A DNA stretch of 64,000 nucleotides from Pyrenopolyporus hunteri. Lineage: Eukaryota; Ascomycota; Sordariomycetes; Xylariales; Hypoxylaceae. Each line of letters opens with the position of its first letter. The first letter of the stretch is position 1. The position numbers and the translations under genes were made by a program. Positions 35,503 through 52,700 of the stretch are shown here, piece after piece. The notes beneath the pieces were generated by a model, which was given only the letters and a program-made list of their open reading frames with translations, was not told the origin of the DNA and searched no databases. The stretch spans positions 620,001-684,000 of the forward strand of contig CADCXC010000005.1 in NCBI GenBank assembly GCA_902806595.1, given 5' to 3'.

Positions 35503-38500
35503 ATACGTATTAATTATATAATTATTATAAATATTTACTTATAAATAAAAAAAATAATTTTTATAAATATTAAATAATTATTTAACAAAATTAAATAATC
35601 GATAACGAAATATACGATAATTTCGTCGTTTTATTAAATATATTTAATATAAATTAAATTTCGTTTTTACGAATTATAATTCGCGTTTTTTTTTTCTTTT
35701 ATTTTTTATAAAATTAATAAATTAAAATTTTATATAATATAAAAAATAATTTTTTTATTATACGGGGATTTTCGAATAATTAATTAAATTATTAAATTAA
35801 ATATATATAAAAAATATATAAAAAATATATATTTTACGAATATAATTTTATAAATTTAAATAAATATAACGTTAAATATTTACGATTAACTTTTAATATT
35901 TAAATTTTTTAATTTAATCGATAATATTAAATAATTAAATTTTAATATTTTTAATTATTTAAAAAATAAAATTCGAAGTAAATTACGATTTTTCGACGCG
36001 TATAAATATTAAAAATAAATTAAAAATAATTTTAAATACGTTATTTATTTATATATATTTTTTATTATTTATTATAAATAATTAAAATAATTATTTTATA
36101 TTAATAAATTAATATATATTACGTTTAAATAAATATTTATTATTATTATAATTATAATAATATTTAATGTAAATATTATAAAAATAATTAAATAAAACGA
36201 TATAATATTAAAAAAAACTTTAATTTATTTTATAATTTACGTAAATATATTTTTATAGTAAAATAATATTAATTATTATTATATATATAGTTAAAATTTA
36301 TTAATAAATATATTTAATTTAAAAAACGTAAAAATTTATTTTCGAAATTAATAATCGACGATTAAAATTATATTAATTTTAACTTTTAAAAATAACGACT
36401 TCGATTATAATTATAATTATTAAAAATAATAATTTATTTTAATTTAAATTAATAAATAAAATATTATAAATAAATTACTTTAAAAATAAAAGTTACGTGA
36501 AATTAAATATATTTTTAAATTTCGAATTATTTTTATTATTATTTTATTTACGAAAGTTTTTTTAACTCGCGTTAAAATTTAAATAATAAAATTAATTAAA
36601 AAGATATTATCGATTATTTTCGATCGTTTATTATCGTCGTTAATAAAAAAAATAATTAATTATATAAATTTTAAAAAAAAATCTCCCTTTTTTTTCGAAT
36701 TTTAATTAAAAAATTTTATTTAATTTTAATTAAATTTACGTTTATTAATAAAATCGAATGTTTTTAATTCGATTATTATAAAGTTAATAAATTCGTTATT
36801 TTATTTAAAAATAACGATACTTTATTTTTAAAAATAAATATTTTATATTAAAATAATTTATTATCGGTTTAATTTATTCGAAAATTTTTTAAAAACAAAT
36901 ATAATAAAATATTTAAAAATTAATAATTTATAAAAAATAATTAAAAAATAAATATAATATATAAAGTTAAAATTTTATAAAAATAAAAATAAACGTTTAA
37001 TATTAATAATCGAAGTTAATATATATACGTATATTAAAAGAAAATAACTACGTAATTTATTTTTAAAATTACATTTACTCGCGTAAATTTTTTAACATTA
37101 ATTAAATATTAATATAAAATAATATACCCTTCGAAAAAAAAAATTAAATTATTTAAAAAATTTAAAATTACGCGTTAATTTTCGATTAATATTATATACG
37201 ATTATAAAATTTAATAAATATTTATATTTTTTAATCGAATTAATAAAAATTATTTAAATACTTATTAATTAATATTTAATTTTATCGAACTTTTTAAAAA
37301 AAAATTTTAAATTAATTATAAATATAATTTTAAAAAGTATAATAAAATAAAAATAAAAGAAAAAAGGGGAAAAGTAATTTAATTACGAAAAAATAATTTA
37401 TAATTTATAATATTTTTAAATTAACGTAAAAAAAAGATTAATAAAAGTTATAAATTATTAATAAAACGTTAATATTATATAAGTCGTACGAATAATAATA
37501 TAATATTAAATGCGATATTATTTTTCGTTAATATAAAATATAATTATCGTTTAAACGAAAAATTATTAATTTTATCGATTTAAAAATTTTAAATAATATT
37601 AAAAATTTTATTTTATAAAATATTAAATAATTTTATAATAATTTTATTAATATTAAAAGTTTCGAATATTTACTTATATATTTAAATATTATATAATATA
37701 AATAATATTTAATAAAAAAATAATTACGTATAATAATAAATATTTATAATAATTTCGATATATATAAATTCGTAAAAAAATAGAAAATAATAATTTTTAT
37801 AAATAAAAAAACGAAAAAATATTTAATTTATTTTAATATTTATTAAGAAATTATTTATTTAAGTAAATATTTAATTTATTAAATAATATTTTAATAAATA
37901 TTTTATTTATATTATTATTTAAATAATATAAATATCGATAATTTTTATTATTTACTTCTTTTTATTATTAATTTTTTTTTAAATTTAATTATTTTATATA
38001 AAAGTCGAATTAATAGTTTATTATATTTATAAAATTTATTTTCGTAGTAATAATACTTTTATTAATTAAATATATTTACGAAAATATATAATTTGCGTTT
38101 TCGATAACAATATTTTCTTTCGTTTTAATATAATTTAAATACATATATTAATTATCTTTCGAAAAATATTATTATTATATTTTTTATTTTCGTATAATTT
38201 AGATATTAATTATTTCTTTAAAAATATTACCATTATATTACCAATTATAAAAAAAAATAATAAAAAAACGATAAATAATATACGTACAATTTAATATTTA
38301 ATAATATAATATTTAACGAATAAAAAATCGAATAAAAAAAATAATATCGTTAAATTAATCATTTTTTAAATTAATAAATAATTTAATAAAGTATGGTATT
38401 ATAAAATTTTACATTTAAATATTTTAATCGAATAATTTATTCGAATGATAATATTTTATTAATAATATTAAATATATATTAAAAAATTTATTTTAAAATT

Positions 38501-39845
38501 ATTTATTTTATTAATAATTTATTCGAATTAATATTTTTCTTATTTATATCGATACGAAATTCGTATTATTTTAATTATATTTTACGATAATATTAAAAAA
38601 AATTTAAAATTTAAATATCGAATTAAAAAATTATTAATATATTATCGATTTATAATATTTTAAATTTATTTAATTATTTAATTAAAATATATTAAAATCG
38701 TTATTTTATAAATAATCGATAAATAAAATATCGGTAAAAATAAATATAACATTAATATAACGTTGTAATTTTATATATTATATATCGATATAATTTTTTT
38801 AAATATTTTAATATTAAAAATATAAGTTGATATTTTAATAAATTAATTTTATTAGTATAAATAATAAATATTATTTATTTTTATTTTAAAAAGTTAATTA
38901 TTAATTATAATATAAATAAATATAATTATTAAACATTTAAAAAATCGAATTTATTAATTAATATTTTTTTTTAAAATAAAATTAATGTTTAATTATTCGA
39001 TCGATATAAAATATTCTTAAAAAATAAATTTAAAATTCGAAGGGTTTAAAACGTTATCGAGTTTATTTTATTAATTTTTTTTTTTTAATAAATAATTAAA
39101 CGATTAACGTTTAACTTTTATTATTTATTATATATAGGTAAATAAATATTAAATAATAATTTTAATAAAAAACGGTAATATATAATTATTAATTTTTTAT
39201 AATAATTTCTTTTAATTTATATTATAAATTTATGGTTTTATATTAAAAAGTTACGAATTAAAAAATATATAATAAAATTAATAAATTTTATAAATTATAT
39301 ATAATAAATATATTTATATTATTGATTTAAATTATGTATATAAAGTTATTAATAAAATTAATTTTATTAATTAATAAAAAATAATATTAAAAGAAAAAAA
39401 ATAATAATCGATTATTATATAATTTAATAAGTAAAATTTTTAAAAATGTAAAAGATAATTTTAATTTAAAATATAAATAAAAATTCGATAATTTAATGTA
39501 CGTTATATAAATTTAATTTATTTATATAAGTTATTATTAAAATTATAAAATAATAGTTATAATAATAATCGTATTTTTAATTTAACGTTTTTTTTATTTT
39601 ACTTTTTAATAATTTTTTATTTATTTTCGTTTAAAATTTTTTCGTATAATAAAATTACTTTAAATGTCGTTATTATATCGATTAATAACGTTTTATTTTA
39701 AATGATAAAATATGTCGTTTCGATTAAATTTCGAAAAATCGAAACTTTTATTTTATTACTTTATAATTAACGTAGTTATTTTATTATTTAATTTATTATA
39801 TTATAAGTTATTTCGTAAAATATTTAATATTAAGGGAAAGCTTAT

Positions 39846-40015
39846 GTACGGCGAAGATATTATCGATGGGGGAGTGTAATAAAAATTAACGTATTCGAAT
39901 TCGATAAAATAATCGTATTCGAAGGTAAACGACGAAAATATTATCGATGGGGGAGTGTAAAAAAAATTAACGTATTTAAATTCGATAAAGTAGTCGTATT
40001 CGAAAGTAAACGGCG
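39846..40015 (+). repeat. 81-bp tandem duplication with polypurine tract
   Basis: Two units with period 81 bp, each containing TATCGATGGGGGAGTGTAA (GATGGGGG at 39865 and 39946) followed by ATTAACGTATT, an ATTCGATAAA-type block and TCGTATTCGAA; a third unit starts (CGGCGATATTAT) and breaks off. GGGGGAGTG followed by TGTAA resembles the polypurine tract and LTR start of a plus-strand retroelement. Confidence 0.6.
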
Positions 40016-43000
40016 ATATTATTTTTTAATTAACGTTAAATTTAAACGAGTGAAAACGAAGGGTCGTTTATTAAAATTAAATATCGATGATTTAAATAAA
40101 AAAACGTTATAAATTTAATATAATTTTACACGTTTATTATAATTTAAATTATTTAATTTACAATTATAAAATAATCGAAGTATATAGTTAATAATACGTT
40201 AATTAAAGGTTAAATTTATTTTTTTTTTAAATTTAAATAAAATATAACGTATAAAAGTAAATGGATTATGATAATAATTTAGTTAAGCTTTTTTAAAAGT
40301 AAATTCGTTAAAGTTAATAATTTTTTTAAAATATTTATTAACGAAGGGGATCGACGACGATAATATAAATATAAATATAATATTAAAACTTTTCGTTTTT
40401 TTTTTTTTTTCGAATTATTTTTTAAAAAATTTTTTTATTTAATAACGTATAAAAGCTTATAATTTCGAATTAAAATATTTTTTATTAAATTAAATTATTA
40501 TAAAAGTAAGTTAAAATTTATAAAAAATAAATAAAAAAATTAAATAAATATATAAAAGGGTATTAATAATTTTTTTAACGTCGACGTTTCGATTAATTTA
40601 AATTTATTAAAGGGTTTATTTTATATATAATTCGTATATAAAAATTATATAATATTATAATATATTATAATTTTTATTAATATTTATTTATATAAATTAA
40701 ATTATTATTTTTTATTTTTTAATATATTTTAAAATTTTATTCGATAAATAAATAATAATACGTTTTAAAATAAATTTAAAATAAATTATTTCGTTATTTA
40801 ATATATTTATATAAAAATATTAATTTATATTATAATTTTTTATTAAAATAAATATCGAATAAATATTTATAAATATTTTTAAATATTTAAATATTTTTAA
40901 TATTTTATATTTTAATATATAATTATTCGTTTAGAAATATTTTTAATATTTTATATAAAATTTTAATGTTTTTTACTTAAATAATAATATTTTTTTTTTT
41001 TTAAAATAATAACTTTTCGTTAATTTAACGATTACGATTCGTTAAATATAATTATTTTAAAAAACGTTTCGTATATTAATTTTTTTTTTTTATTTATTTT
41101 CGTTAAATTTTTAATTATAATTTCCGGTAATTTTAAAACTCGTCGATTAATAAATTAAATTATTAAGTTTTTAAATTAAATATTTTAATATTAATATTAT
41201 AATAATTTTATTTATTATTTATAAAATATAATAATAATTTTTATTTTAAACTTTAAATTATTAATTTTATAATTTTATTTTTATTTAAATATTATATAAA
41301 AAATTAATTAATTTAATTTCGAATAAATAATCGGGGGAAAGTTTTTTAATTATTTATATATAAACGCGGATATTTTATTAAAAATATTAAAGTTGTATTT
41401 AATATTTTTAATTATTTTAACGTTATTTTAATTTTATTAACATTCGAAATATTTTATGTTATGTGTTATATTATTTAATTATTCGTTTTAATATATCGAC
41501 GTTATATTTAATAAAAACGATATAATTTTAAAATATAATTAAAAAAATTTTTTTTATAAAAGATATAATCGAATATATATTAAATCGATAAAATTTATTT
41601 TAAATTTTTTCGTTTATAATAAAAATATGGGTGTTTTTATTTAATAATAAAATAAATTTTTTTTTTATAAATAATTTTAAGGGACTTTGTAATTAAATTT
41701 TAAATTAAACTTTATTTTTTACGTTATTTAATATTATATTAATAATATTATTTTTTATAATTAATTAATAACGGTAGGTAGATTTAATATTATTATATCG
41801 AATATAATAATATTTAATAAAAAGTTTATTATTATAAAAAACGTAGTTATTAAAGGGTATTATAAAGTATTTTATTTAAAAAATTTACGGGATAAAATTT
41901 ACGTCGATAAGTTATTTTTTAATATTTACTTCGTGTTAATTTTAAAAACGTAATATAATTATAATTTAAATTTATTTTATTATTAATCGTTTCGTAATAT
42001 ATATTATATTATTATATTATTAATTAAATATTTTTTTTATAAATATTATATTATAATAAAACTTTTAACGTTAATATAATTAATGTTTTTTTACGATATT
42101 TTAAATATTTTAAATTTTATATATAAGTAAAATTTTTAACATCGAAATATTTCGTCGTATAATATAATTATTATATAAAATGTCGAGTTAAATTAATATA
42201 AAACGGTAATTTACAATTTCGAAAAAGTTATTACGTTATTAAAAAATAATTATAAATACTTTAATTTTTTATATGTCGTAACGTTTAAAATATATTTTAA
42301 GGAAAAGTACGATAAATTTATTAATTTATTTTTTTTAAGGTATATTATATTATATATTTTAAAGGGTATAAACGTAATTAATATTATTTATATTAATAAA
42401 TAATGTTACGTAAATTTAATAAAAAAAGTTAAATTTTATTTTAACGAAAAAGTTATTAACATCGATAAATATAATTTTATTAAAAGATTAATGTTATTTA
42501 ATTTTCGTTTAAAATTTAATGTGTTGAAGGTTTTAAAATATAAAGTTTAAAATTTATTAAATGTAGAGAAAATAAAAATTATTATAATAAAGTATGTATA
42601 AATTTATAAATAATTGGATGGTAGCGAAAGTTTTTATATTTAAATATTTTTCGAATTAATTATTATTTATTAATATTTAATATCGGTTTAAAAGTCGAAT
42701 TAAATATATTAATTTCGTTATTTAATTAATAAAATATTTCGTATTTTAAATAAAATATTTATTTTATTGATATAATAATAAAAAGGGGGTTATAAAACGT
42801 TTATATGAAAATTTAAATTTTAAATTATTTATTATAATATAAATAATATTTATAATTTATAATTTATTATTTATTTATTTAAGGTAAATAAGTATTTAAT
42901 AGGTTTAAATAGTTAGCGGTAAGTTTAAAAATAATTTTATTATTTTGTACGATATATATTAAATTTATAATTTTTAAATTATAATTATTTTTTTTTTTCG

Positions 43001-43077
43001 ATCGTTTTTATAAATTTAAAACGAAATTTATATATTATAAAATGAAGTATTTAAAAAATTAAATATAATATTATTAA

Positions 43078-43340
43078 ATAAGTAAAAAATTATTAATTTA
43101 TAGTCGATTAATTAATATATAATTATATAATAAAAAATAACGAAATAAATAAATTAATTAAATTATAAAAATATAAAAGTTATAAATCGGTTAATTTTAT
43201 ATTAATTGATAAATATATTTATTTTTAAAAATTATATTTTAATTGTTTATTACGTAAAACGACGATATATTTAATAAAAATATATTTATTATTATTATTA
43301 TTATAGTGGATACGTTAATATAAAATTATATTATTATAAA
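43078..43340 (-). repeat. ~260-bp LTR-like repeat, copy 2
   Basis: Same block order as copy 1 in the same orientation, 7.8 kb away, a spacing that would suit the two ends of a retroelement. Confidence 0.55.
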
Positions 43341-43449
43341 TATTAAAATAAAAAATTATATTAAAATTAAATAATTATATATTTTTTTTTAATTTAATAA
43401 TTATAAAAATTAATTAATTTAAAAAGTAACTTTTTTTATTATTAATATA

Positions 43450-43703
43450 ATAAAAATTTATTAAATAATAAATAATTTTATATTATACGATTGTATAATA
43501 TGGGGTAAGAAAAAAATAAATTAATTAAATTATATAGATATAAAAAAAAAAAATTAAATTAAATTTATATTAATTAGAAATATATTTTTATTTAAAATTT
43601 ATAATTTAATCGTTTATTATATAAAACGACGAAATATATAATAAAATTATATTTATTATTATTATTATTATAGTAAATATATTAATATAAAATTATATTA
43701 TTA
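43450..43703 (-). repeat. ~260-bp LTR-like repeat, copy 3
   Basis: More diverged copy lying about 110 bp after copy 2 in the same orientation; it keeps ATTATACGATTGTATAATA and the ATT run before its end. Confidence 0.45.
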
Positions 43704-46700
43704 TATTTATTTTTTTTATATTTAAATTTCGATTATTTAAATATATACGTTAATAATATCGATTATTAATAAAATTTTTTTAAATTTAATTATTTTTAAT
43801 TTATTAACGTTAAATTTTAAAATTAATAAAATTTATTTTAATTTAAAAATTATCGAAAATAAAAATAAATATATCGATTATAATTTTATTATATAATTTT
43901 TTATCGAATAATTTTATTATATCGTTTATTAATTTATTTTATAATTTTTTAATAACGATATTATTTTATATAAATAAAAATAGTTCGAATTTAATATTTA
44001 TTTACGTAATATTATTATTTATAAATTATATAAAAATATTAATATTTTTATAATATAATTTTAATATTTAAATATATAAATAATTAAATATAGATATAAA
44101 TGAAATTTTTTATATAATTTTTAAACGAATATTTAAAATAATAAATCGTTTATTTAATCGAATTTTTAAAACTTCGAATCGATTATTTATTTAAATTTTA
44201 AAATTATTTAATTACGCGATAATTTAAATTTTTAAATTATTTAATTACGTATTAATTATATTAATTAAATTCGAAATTTATTAATTTTTATAAATTACGA
44301 AAAAATTTATAAACTTTAATAATTTTTATATTAATTTATTATTATATTCGATTATTATAATAAAATTAAATTACAAATTAAATTATATTAAAAAATTTAT
44401 AATAATCGAAATATTAAATAAATAATAAAATAAAATATGATAAAATAATAAGATATTTTAAAAAAAATTAATTTAAAATTTAAATTAATATTAAAATAAT
44501 TAAAATTTTATAATAATAATATTTATATATTTATTTATTTAAATATTTTATAATAACAAATATTATTTAAAATTATTCGAAAATTAATTTTTTAATTAAA
44601 ACTTTTAATAATAAATTAATAACTTTAAACCGATTAATTTAACATTTAATATAATAAAACAATAATTTATTTTTACGTTTTTTATATAAATACTTATATA
44701 TAATACATATATATAAAAAAATACGTTTATAATATAAAATTATAAAAATAATTTTAAAAAGTTTATACACTTATATATTTTATAAAAATTTCTTTTTTTT
44801 ACGTTTTTATAATTATTAAAAATATAATTACAACTTTTATTTAATATATTTATATTCGAATTAATATAATATAATTTAACTTAAACTTTTTTATAAATTA
44901 TTACATTATAATAATTAAATAATTACTTATTTAAATTTATTATTATAATATTATATAATTATTTAACGATATAAAATAATTGATAAATTAAATTATATCG
45001 TTTTATATAATATAAATACGTTATATTAACTTTATAATTTAAAAAATTATAATTTATCCCTTTTATTTTTTTTTTATAATATTAATAAAAATTTACTTTT
45101 AATTTTTAAAATTTATTTTATAACGTAAAATTAAACGATTAATTTTTAAATTATTTTATAATAAATTATAATATAATATTATTTATTATAATTTTTATTA
45201 TATAAAATATTAATTAAAAAATAAAATTAAATATATTTAAATTTCGAATATAAATTATAAAAATAAAGGTAATAATAAACGTTATTAATTAAAAAATTAA
45301 TTAATATAGTTAAAAATTAATTATAAATTATAATTTTTATTAAAAATATAACCATATTTATTTAATTACGTAATAAATTTATTATTATTATTTATTTTAT
45401 TAATTAATTTTATTAAATCAATCAATTAATTATATTATAAATTTTATTAATAATTTCGATTTAAATTTTTATTTTAAAAATTTTTATTTTATTTATATAT
45501 ATTTTTTTAAATAATTTTAAAAAATTCGTTTTAAATTTACGATATTATATACATAAATTATATATCGATTATATATAATTATAATATTAATATAAAAATT
45601 AAACGAAATATAAATTATTATATAATTACGTAATTATAACGACGTTATATTTTAATTAATTAAAATAATAAATATTTTAAATTTTAAATTATTTATAATT
45701 TTAATTATATATATTATTTATATTATTTCGTATTATTATTTTATATATATTAAATATATTAATAAATATATATATATAATACGTATATTTAAATAATAAA
45801 ATAAAAATATATTTAAATATATTAAATCTATTTTTTTAATTTTTAATTTTTTTTTTTTTAAATATTTTATTATACTTTTATTATTTAAATATTAATTTAA
45901 TATTATATATTTAAATTAATATAAATAATATAAACGTTAATTACGTCGAATAATTCGACTTATAATTCGATTTTAATTTTATAATATAATTTATAATTTT
46001 ATTTAACAAAAAATTTCCTAAATTAAAAAACTTTTCGATCGTTTAATAAAATTAATAAATTTTACATATATTATAATAAATTTAAAGTAATATAAATATT
46101 TTTATTTTTAAATTAATATTAATACATATAAAAAAAATATTAATAATATTAATATATATTTTAATTAAATAAATACACATATAAATATTCGATTCGACGT
46201 TTTTAACGTTTATTTTAAAATTCGATTTTAAATATCGTAAATTATTTTTTTATACTTTATATTTAATTTTTCGAATGTTTTAATATTAATTAAAATTTTA
46301 CTTTAAAAATTATAATTTTTTCACGTAATTTATTAATAATTATATTACGACCTTTAAAATTATATTCGAATTATTTAAATTTATCGAAAATAATATTATT
46401 ATTAAAATATTACGAGGTAAATCGATGAATAATATTTAAAGATTATTTAATAAATATTTATATAATTAAATTATAATTAATATATTTATTTTCGATAAAT
46501 TTCGAATTAAGTTAAATTTTAAAAATTTTAAATATAGATTTTAACGAAATAAAATCGATAAAATTTAAAAAAGTTTTTATAGTTATCGAAGTTATAAACG
46601 AACGTTTATATTAATATTATAACGTCGTTATAATATATATATAAAAAAAGAAAAAAAGGAAAATATATATTAAAATTTAACGATTTTATAAATCGTAGTT

Positions 46701-49700
46701 TATATTTTATTTTTTATTTTATAATTAATAAAATGTTAGTAATGTAATTTTAATTAAACTTAAATTTTTACTTATTTTATTAATTAAATTAAATAAATAA
46801 ATATAATATTATAATTTTATTAAATAAATTTTATTATCGAATTATAATAAATAAATTTAAATAATCGATAATAAATATAATAATATTTTACCGCTTTTAT
46901 ATATAAATTATATTTACTTTCGAATATATAATAAATTTTATTTTTACGCGCATTAATAAAAGTAAATTTATATTTAAATTTAAATTTTTTTAACGTTTTT
47001 TTTTCGTTTTTTATAAAATAATATAGGTTTATTTAACGTATTTTATATTATTTTTTATTAAATGTTTTTATAACTACGATTTTAATAATTAATATATCGT
47101 ATAATATTTATTTTAATTTTTTAAAAAAAAAAATTAAAAGTTTATTTATATATATATTAAATAAATTAATTATAACGATATTTATATAATTAATATAATT
47201 TTATAATTTTTATAATCGTATAAAAAATCGTTTAAACCGTTTATTTTTATATAATTAATTTATTTATTTTTATTTACGATATCGTTATATTTTTATTAAT
47301 TTTACGCTTTAAATATATATCGACGAAAAATAATTAACGTATTAATTACATTAAATTATTTTTAATAATAAACTAACGACGTAATCGTTAATTAAAATTT
47401 ATATTTATTTATAATATATTATTAATATATTATTAAAAAATATTTTTATTTTATATATTTAAATTTATAGTTTTTTACGTATTAATAAATAACGATGTAA
47501 TTAATACGTAAATAGGTACGGTTTATAAAAAATATATATAATTACTTTCGTATTTATAAATTAAAATACGAATTTAATAAACGATACATACATTTATTAT
47601 TATTATAACGACGAAGATTTACGTTATTTATTTATAAATTTATATATTTAAAAAAAAAAATTTAAAATAATTATATTAATAATATATAATAATATTAACT
47701 TTAACATTAATTTTAATTTTTATTTTAAACTTCGTATTTACGTTAATAAATTTTATAATTTTTTTTACCGGTTAAGAAATATGTAATTATAAAAAAAAAT
47801 ATAAAAAATAATATAAATATATAATAATTTTCGAATAAATTAACGTTCGAATAAATTTTAAAAATAAATTAACGATTTTATATATATTAAAAAAAAAAAA
47901 AAAAGAAATAACGCGTTTAATATTATTTATAAAAAAAAATAACGACGAAATCGTTAATAAAAAATAAAAAATTTTATTAAATAAAATAATAAAATTTATT
48001 TAAAATGTGATTATATAAATTTATATCGTATATATATTATATAAAACGAAAAAACGATAATAAAAATATATTTAATTATTTTTAAATAATTTAATTATAT
48101 AATATTTAAAATTTATTTTTCGATTTATATTTATTATAATAAAAAATAAATAATTAATTTTTTTTTTATTTAAATAAAGTTTAAATAAATTACGACGTAA
48201 TTTCATATTAATCGCATTTATAATAATATATCGCATTTTAACTTTAATTATATTACATACGTAAATATTTATAAATTAAATAATATAAATTTTAAAACAC
48301 GTTATCGATTTATTTTCGTTAATTAATTTAATAAATTCGATCGATGATTAATTAAATTTTCGTTTTTTACTTTATATATTAAACGAAAATAAATAATTAA
48401 TATCGAAAACAATATAACGAGTCGAATTAATAAATATTTTAAAATAATTATTATTAATAAAATTTAATATAATAATAAAAGTTTTCGTAATATTATTTAA
48501 TAAAAATAATGTTTTTTTAATTAATAATAAATTAAATTAATTATATTCGATGTTTTTTTATATTTTAAATAATTTTAACCGTAAATAAACGTTAAATTAT
48601 TTCGACGAAATTATTTTTTCGATAATCGATATATTTATAATTTATTCGTTTTATAATACGATTAATTTTAATTTTTCTTTTCGCATCGTTTATTTAATTA
48701 TTTTATTAACGTTTAAAAGTGAAATATTATTATCGATAAAATTTTTAATAAAATTAATTAAATTTTTAATAAAATTAATAACGATATTCGAAATTTTAAA
48801 CGTTATAAAAATAAAATTTCGTTTAAAAATATCGACGTTAAAATTACCTTAATTCGATATTAATAATAATTATAAAAATTTTAATTAAATTTACGTTTAT
48901 ATTATAAATTTTAAATTTTAATGATAACATAAAATCTCGATATATTTTTACGGTTTTTTTTAATAATAAATTAAATAATTTTAAAAGTTATTTTTATTAC
49001 GATTTTATTAATAAAATTAAATTACAATTAATTTAAAAATTAATAATTATATTAAACGTAAAAATTTAATTTAATAAAAAATTTTAACTAAATAAGTAAA
49101 TATAATTTAACGAAAAGGAATAATTAAATAAAAACGAAATTATTTAATTTAAAAAAAAGAGTTAATTAAACGAAGGGGTATTTTAATTTTTTTTATTAAA
49201 AAATAAATTTACGAACGTTCGAAATAACGTTTTAATCTTTTTTCGTAAAATTAAAACTTTATTTTTATATATAATTATATAAATTTTATATATTTTACTT
49301 TTAATTATATTTTTTACGAAATTTTAAAATATATTATCCTTATTAAATAAATTATTTACCGTTATTTTTTTATAATCGATAATATTTATTACTTTTACTT
49401 TAAATATTTACGTTATTTTAACATATTAAACAAATTTTATATATTTAATATATTTATAAATTATACGTTCGTTAATTTTATATAAATTTAAAACGCTTCG
49501 TTTTAATTAATATTATAACGTAATTTCATTTAAATATAAAAAAATCGAAACATTAATCATCTTTAACGTAAACACTTATTAAATAACTTTAAATTTCGTA
49601 TCGATTAAACTTATAATTTTTCGTTATTTCGATCGATATTAATTTTTTTTTTATTTTATTATTTTTATTAACATATATATAAAAATTATAAATATACGTA

Positions 49701-52700
49701 TATATTTTAAAATAAATTATATTATAAATTTAATTATAAATCGATCGAATTTTTTATAATTTAATATTTTTTTTTATTATATTAAATTTTAAATTTATTT
49801 AAATAAAAATTATTTTAAAATTATATTCGATAAACGATTTATATTTTAATTACTTTTTTTTAATTATATTAATCTTTAATTACAAACTTTAAAATAATAT
49901 ATTTAAAAATAATTTACGTAATAATAAAATATTTCGATCGTAAAATATAACGTTTAAATTATTAAATTATATAATAAATAAATTATTTTATAAAATAAAA
50001 AATATTCCATTAAAAAATATCGTAATCGTATCGTTAAATTAAATATTAAATAAAATAATTAAATTTTTATATAAAAATTAATAATTATTTATAAAATTAA
50101 TAATTAAAAAATAATAAAATTTATAATAAAAATAATAAATTTTATAATTTATTTCGAAATAAAATTTAAAAATTATCTTATATATTATTATATAATTAAA
50201 ATTACTTTCGTAAAACCTAAAATATATAACATTTTTCGACATTGTTAAAAAATAAATAATAATATATAATATAAAATAATAATAAAATAAAAATTAAAAT
50301 AAATAAAAAAACGATTTTTTTTAATATTTAACTTATTAAATTTATAAAGAAAATATCGAAATTATAACTTTTTAATAAATATATAAATAATATAATTAAT
50401 AATTATAAAAATTAAAATATATATTTTATTTTTTATATATATAAAATCGTTATTTCGCGTATTTTTATAAATTAAATTAAAAAGTAATTTACGTTAATTA
50501 ATTAATTTTACATTAAAATTTACCGATCTTAATTATAATATCAAAGTAAAAACATATCGTAAAAATTTTACATTAAAAACGATAAATAAATTTTTACAAA
50601 AAAAATACATAAATTTATCGAATATTTAATAATTTAATTATATTTAAATATATTTTAACATCGTAATTAAATGCAAATTTACTCGAAAAAATTAATAAAA
50701 AAAATTAAAATATTATTATATATATTAATAAATTAATTTTATAAAATATAATAATATAAATTAAACGTAATTTTATAATTTAAAAAAAATTTAAATTTTT
50801 CTTTTTATTATAACATTAAATATATAATTAATTAATTAAATATATTTAAATATAATAATAAAATTATAATAATAAAATCGTAAAATTATTTATAAATAAA
50901 TACGCTTTAATATATATACGTATAATAAATAAAAAATACGTAAATTTTATTTATAACTATATTAATAATATTTATATAATTTAAAAAAAAAATTCGAAAA
51001 TTTATATATTATTATTTATATAATTTTATTTAAATATATATCGAACCTTATATAATTATTTTTTCATTATAACGTCGTTTATAAAAATAGTTATAAATTA
51101 ACGAAATACTTTAATAAATTAATATAATAATCGATTTATTATATCAAAATTAAATTAATAAAACTTTATATATTACGTTTTTTATATATTAAATATATAT
51201 TATAAAAAACTTTTATAAAAAAATAATATTTTATAAAAATTATTATAAAATCGTTTATATTAAATGTATTTTTAATAAATATATAAATTAATATATATTA
51301 TTTTAAACGACCGTTAACAAATATTTATTATCGACCGTTTTAAAAAACTTTACGTATTTTTAAAATCGAAGAATTTTTTTTATATATTTCGATAAACGTT
51401 TTTTTTTCGATAACGTCGAAAAACGTTATATATTTTAACTTTAACTTCAAATTTTTTATTAAAATAATAACGATTCAAAAATAAATACGTTTTATTAAAA
51501 CCGATTTATTATTATAATTAAATTAAAATTTAAAGTTTTATTATATCGTATATATATAAAAAATTTTAATTTTAAAAAAAAATTAATTTTATATAATAAT
51601 AAACGATAAATATTTTATATATATTTTATAAAATTTATATTATATTTAATATAAATAATAATAATTATATTAATTAAATAAATCGATATTAATAATATAA
51701 AAACTCGTATTTTATAAATTTTAATATATTTATTTATTTATAAAATTATTTATATTTTAATATAATATTAAAATCGTTTTAAATTATTATACGTTAATTT
51801 AAAATTTAAATAATTATTTAAAAAAATTAAATTATTCGATAGTATTTAATAAATAAAAATTTTTAAAACGAAATATTATAAAAATTTCGAAAAGAATATA
51901 ATATTATTATTAATCGACGGTTTTTTTAATAATATTTTAATAAATAAAATATTTATAAAAATAAATTAAATATAAATAACGTTAAAAAAAAATTTTTTAA
52001 ATTTTTTAATATCGAATTTTTATATATTTAAATTATTAATTATTTAAAATTTAAAAAATTTAAAATTAATTTATTTTTATAATCTTTATAACGTAAATTA
52101 CAATAATAAAAAAAATGTCGATATAATTCGATATTTTATATCGAAAAACTCGTTTAATTTATACGTTATTTTTTTTACGAAAAAAACTTTTATAATAATA
52201 AAATTTTATTTCGATTCAATTAATAAAATTTTAATATTAATAAAGCGTTTTTTATTCGTATTAAAATCGAAAATAATATAAAGAAAAAAATTAATAATTT
52301 AATCGAACGAATATATAATATATTTAAAATACACAAATTTTTTAAAAATTATAAATAAATTTTAAACGCTTTCAAAAACTTAAAAAAAAATAATATCTTT
52401 AAACGCGTCCGTCGAAATATTTAATTTTTAATTATAAAAAATATAATTTATATTATATATCGATAATTTTATTCAAAAATTATATAATAATAAACTAACG
52501 ATAAATTAAACGTAAAATAAAAAACGCGTAAAAAGTTTATAATTTCGAAATTTAATTATATTTAATTTATAAATAAATATTATAAATTAAATTTCGTTAG
52601 GTTCGAAATTTACGCGTATATTAACGCGTATTTTTATAAAATATTATAAATTAATATAAATAAATATAATTTTTAACTTTTAAATATATTAAATTAATTT

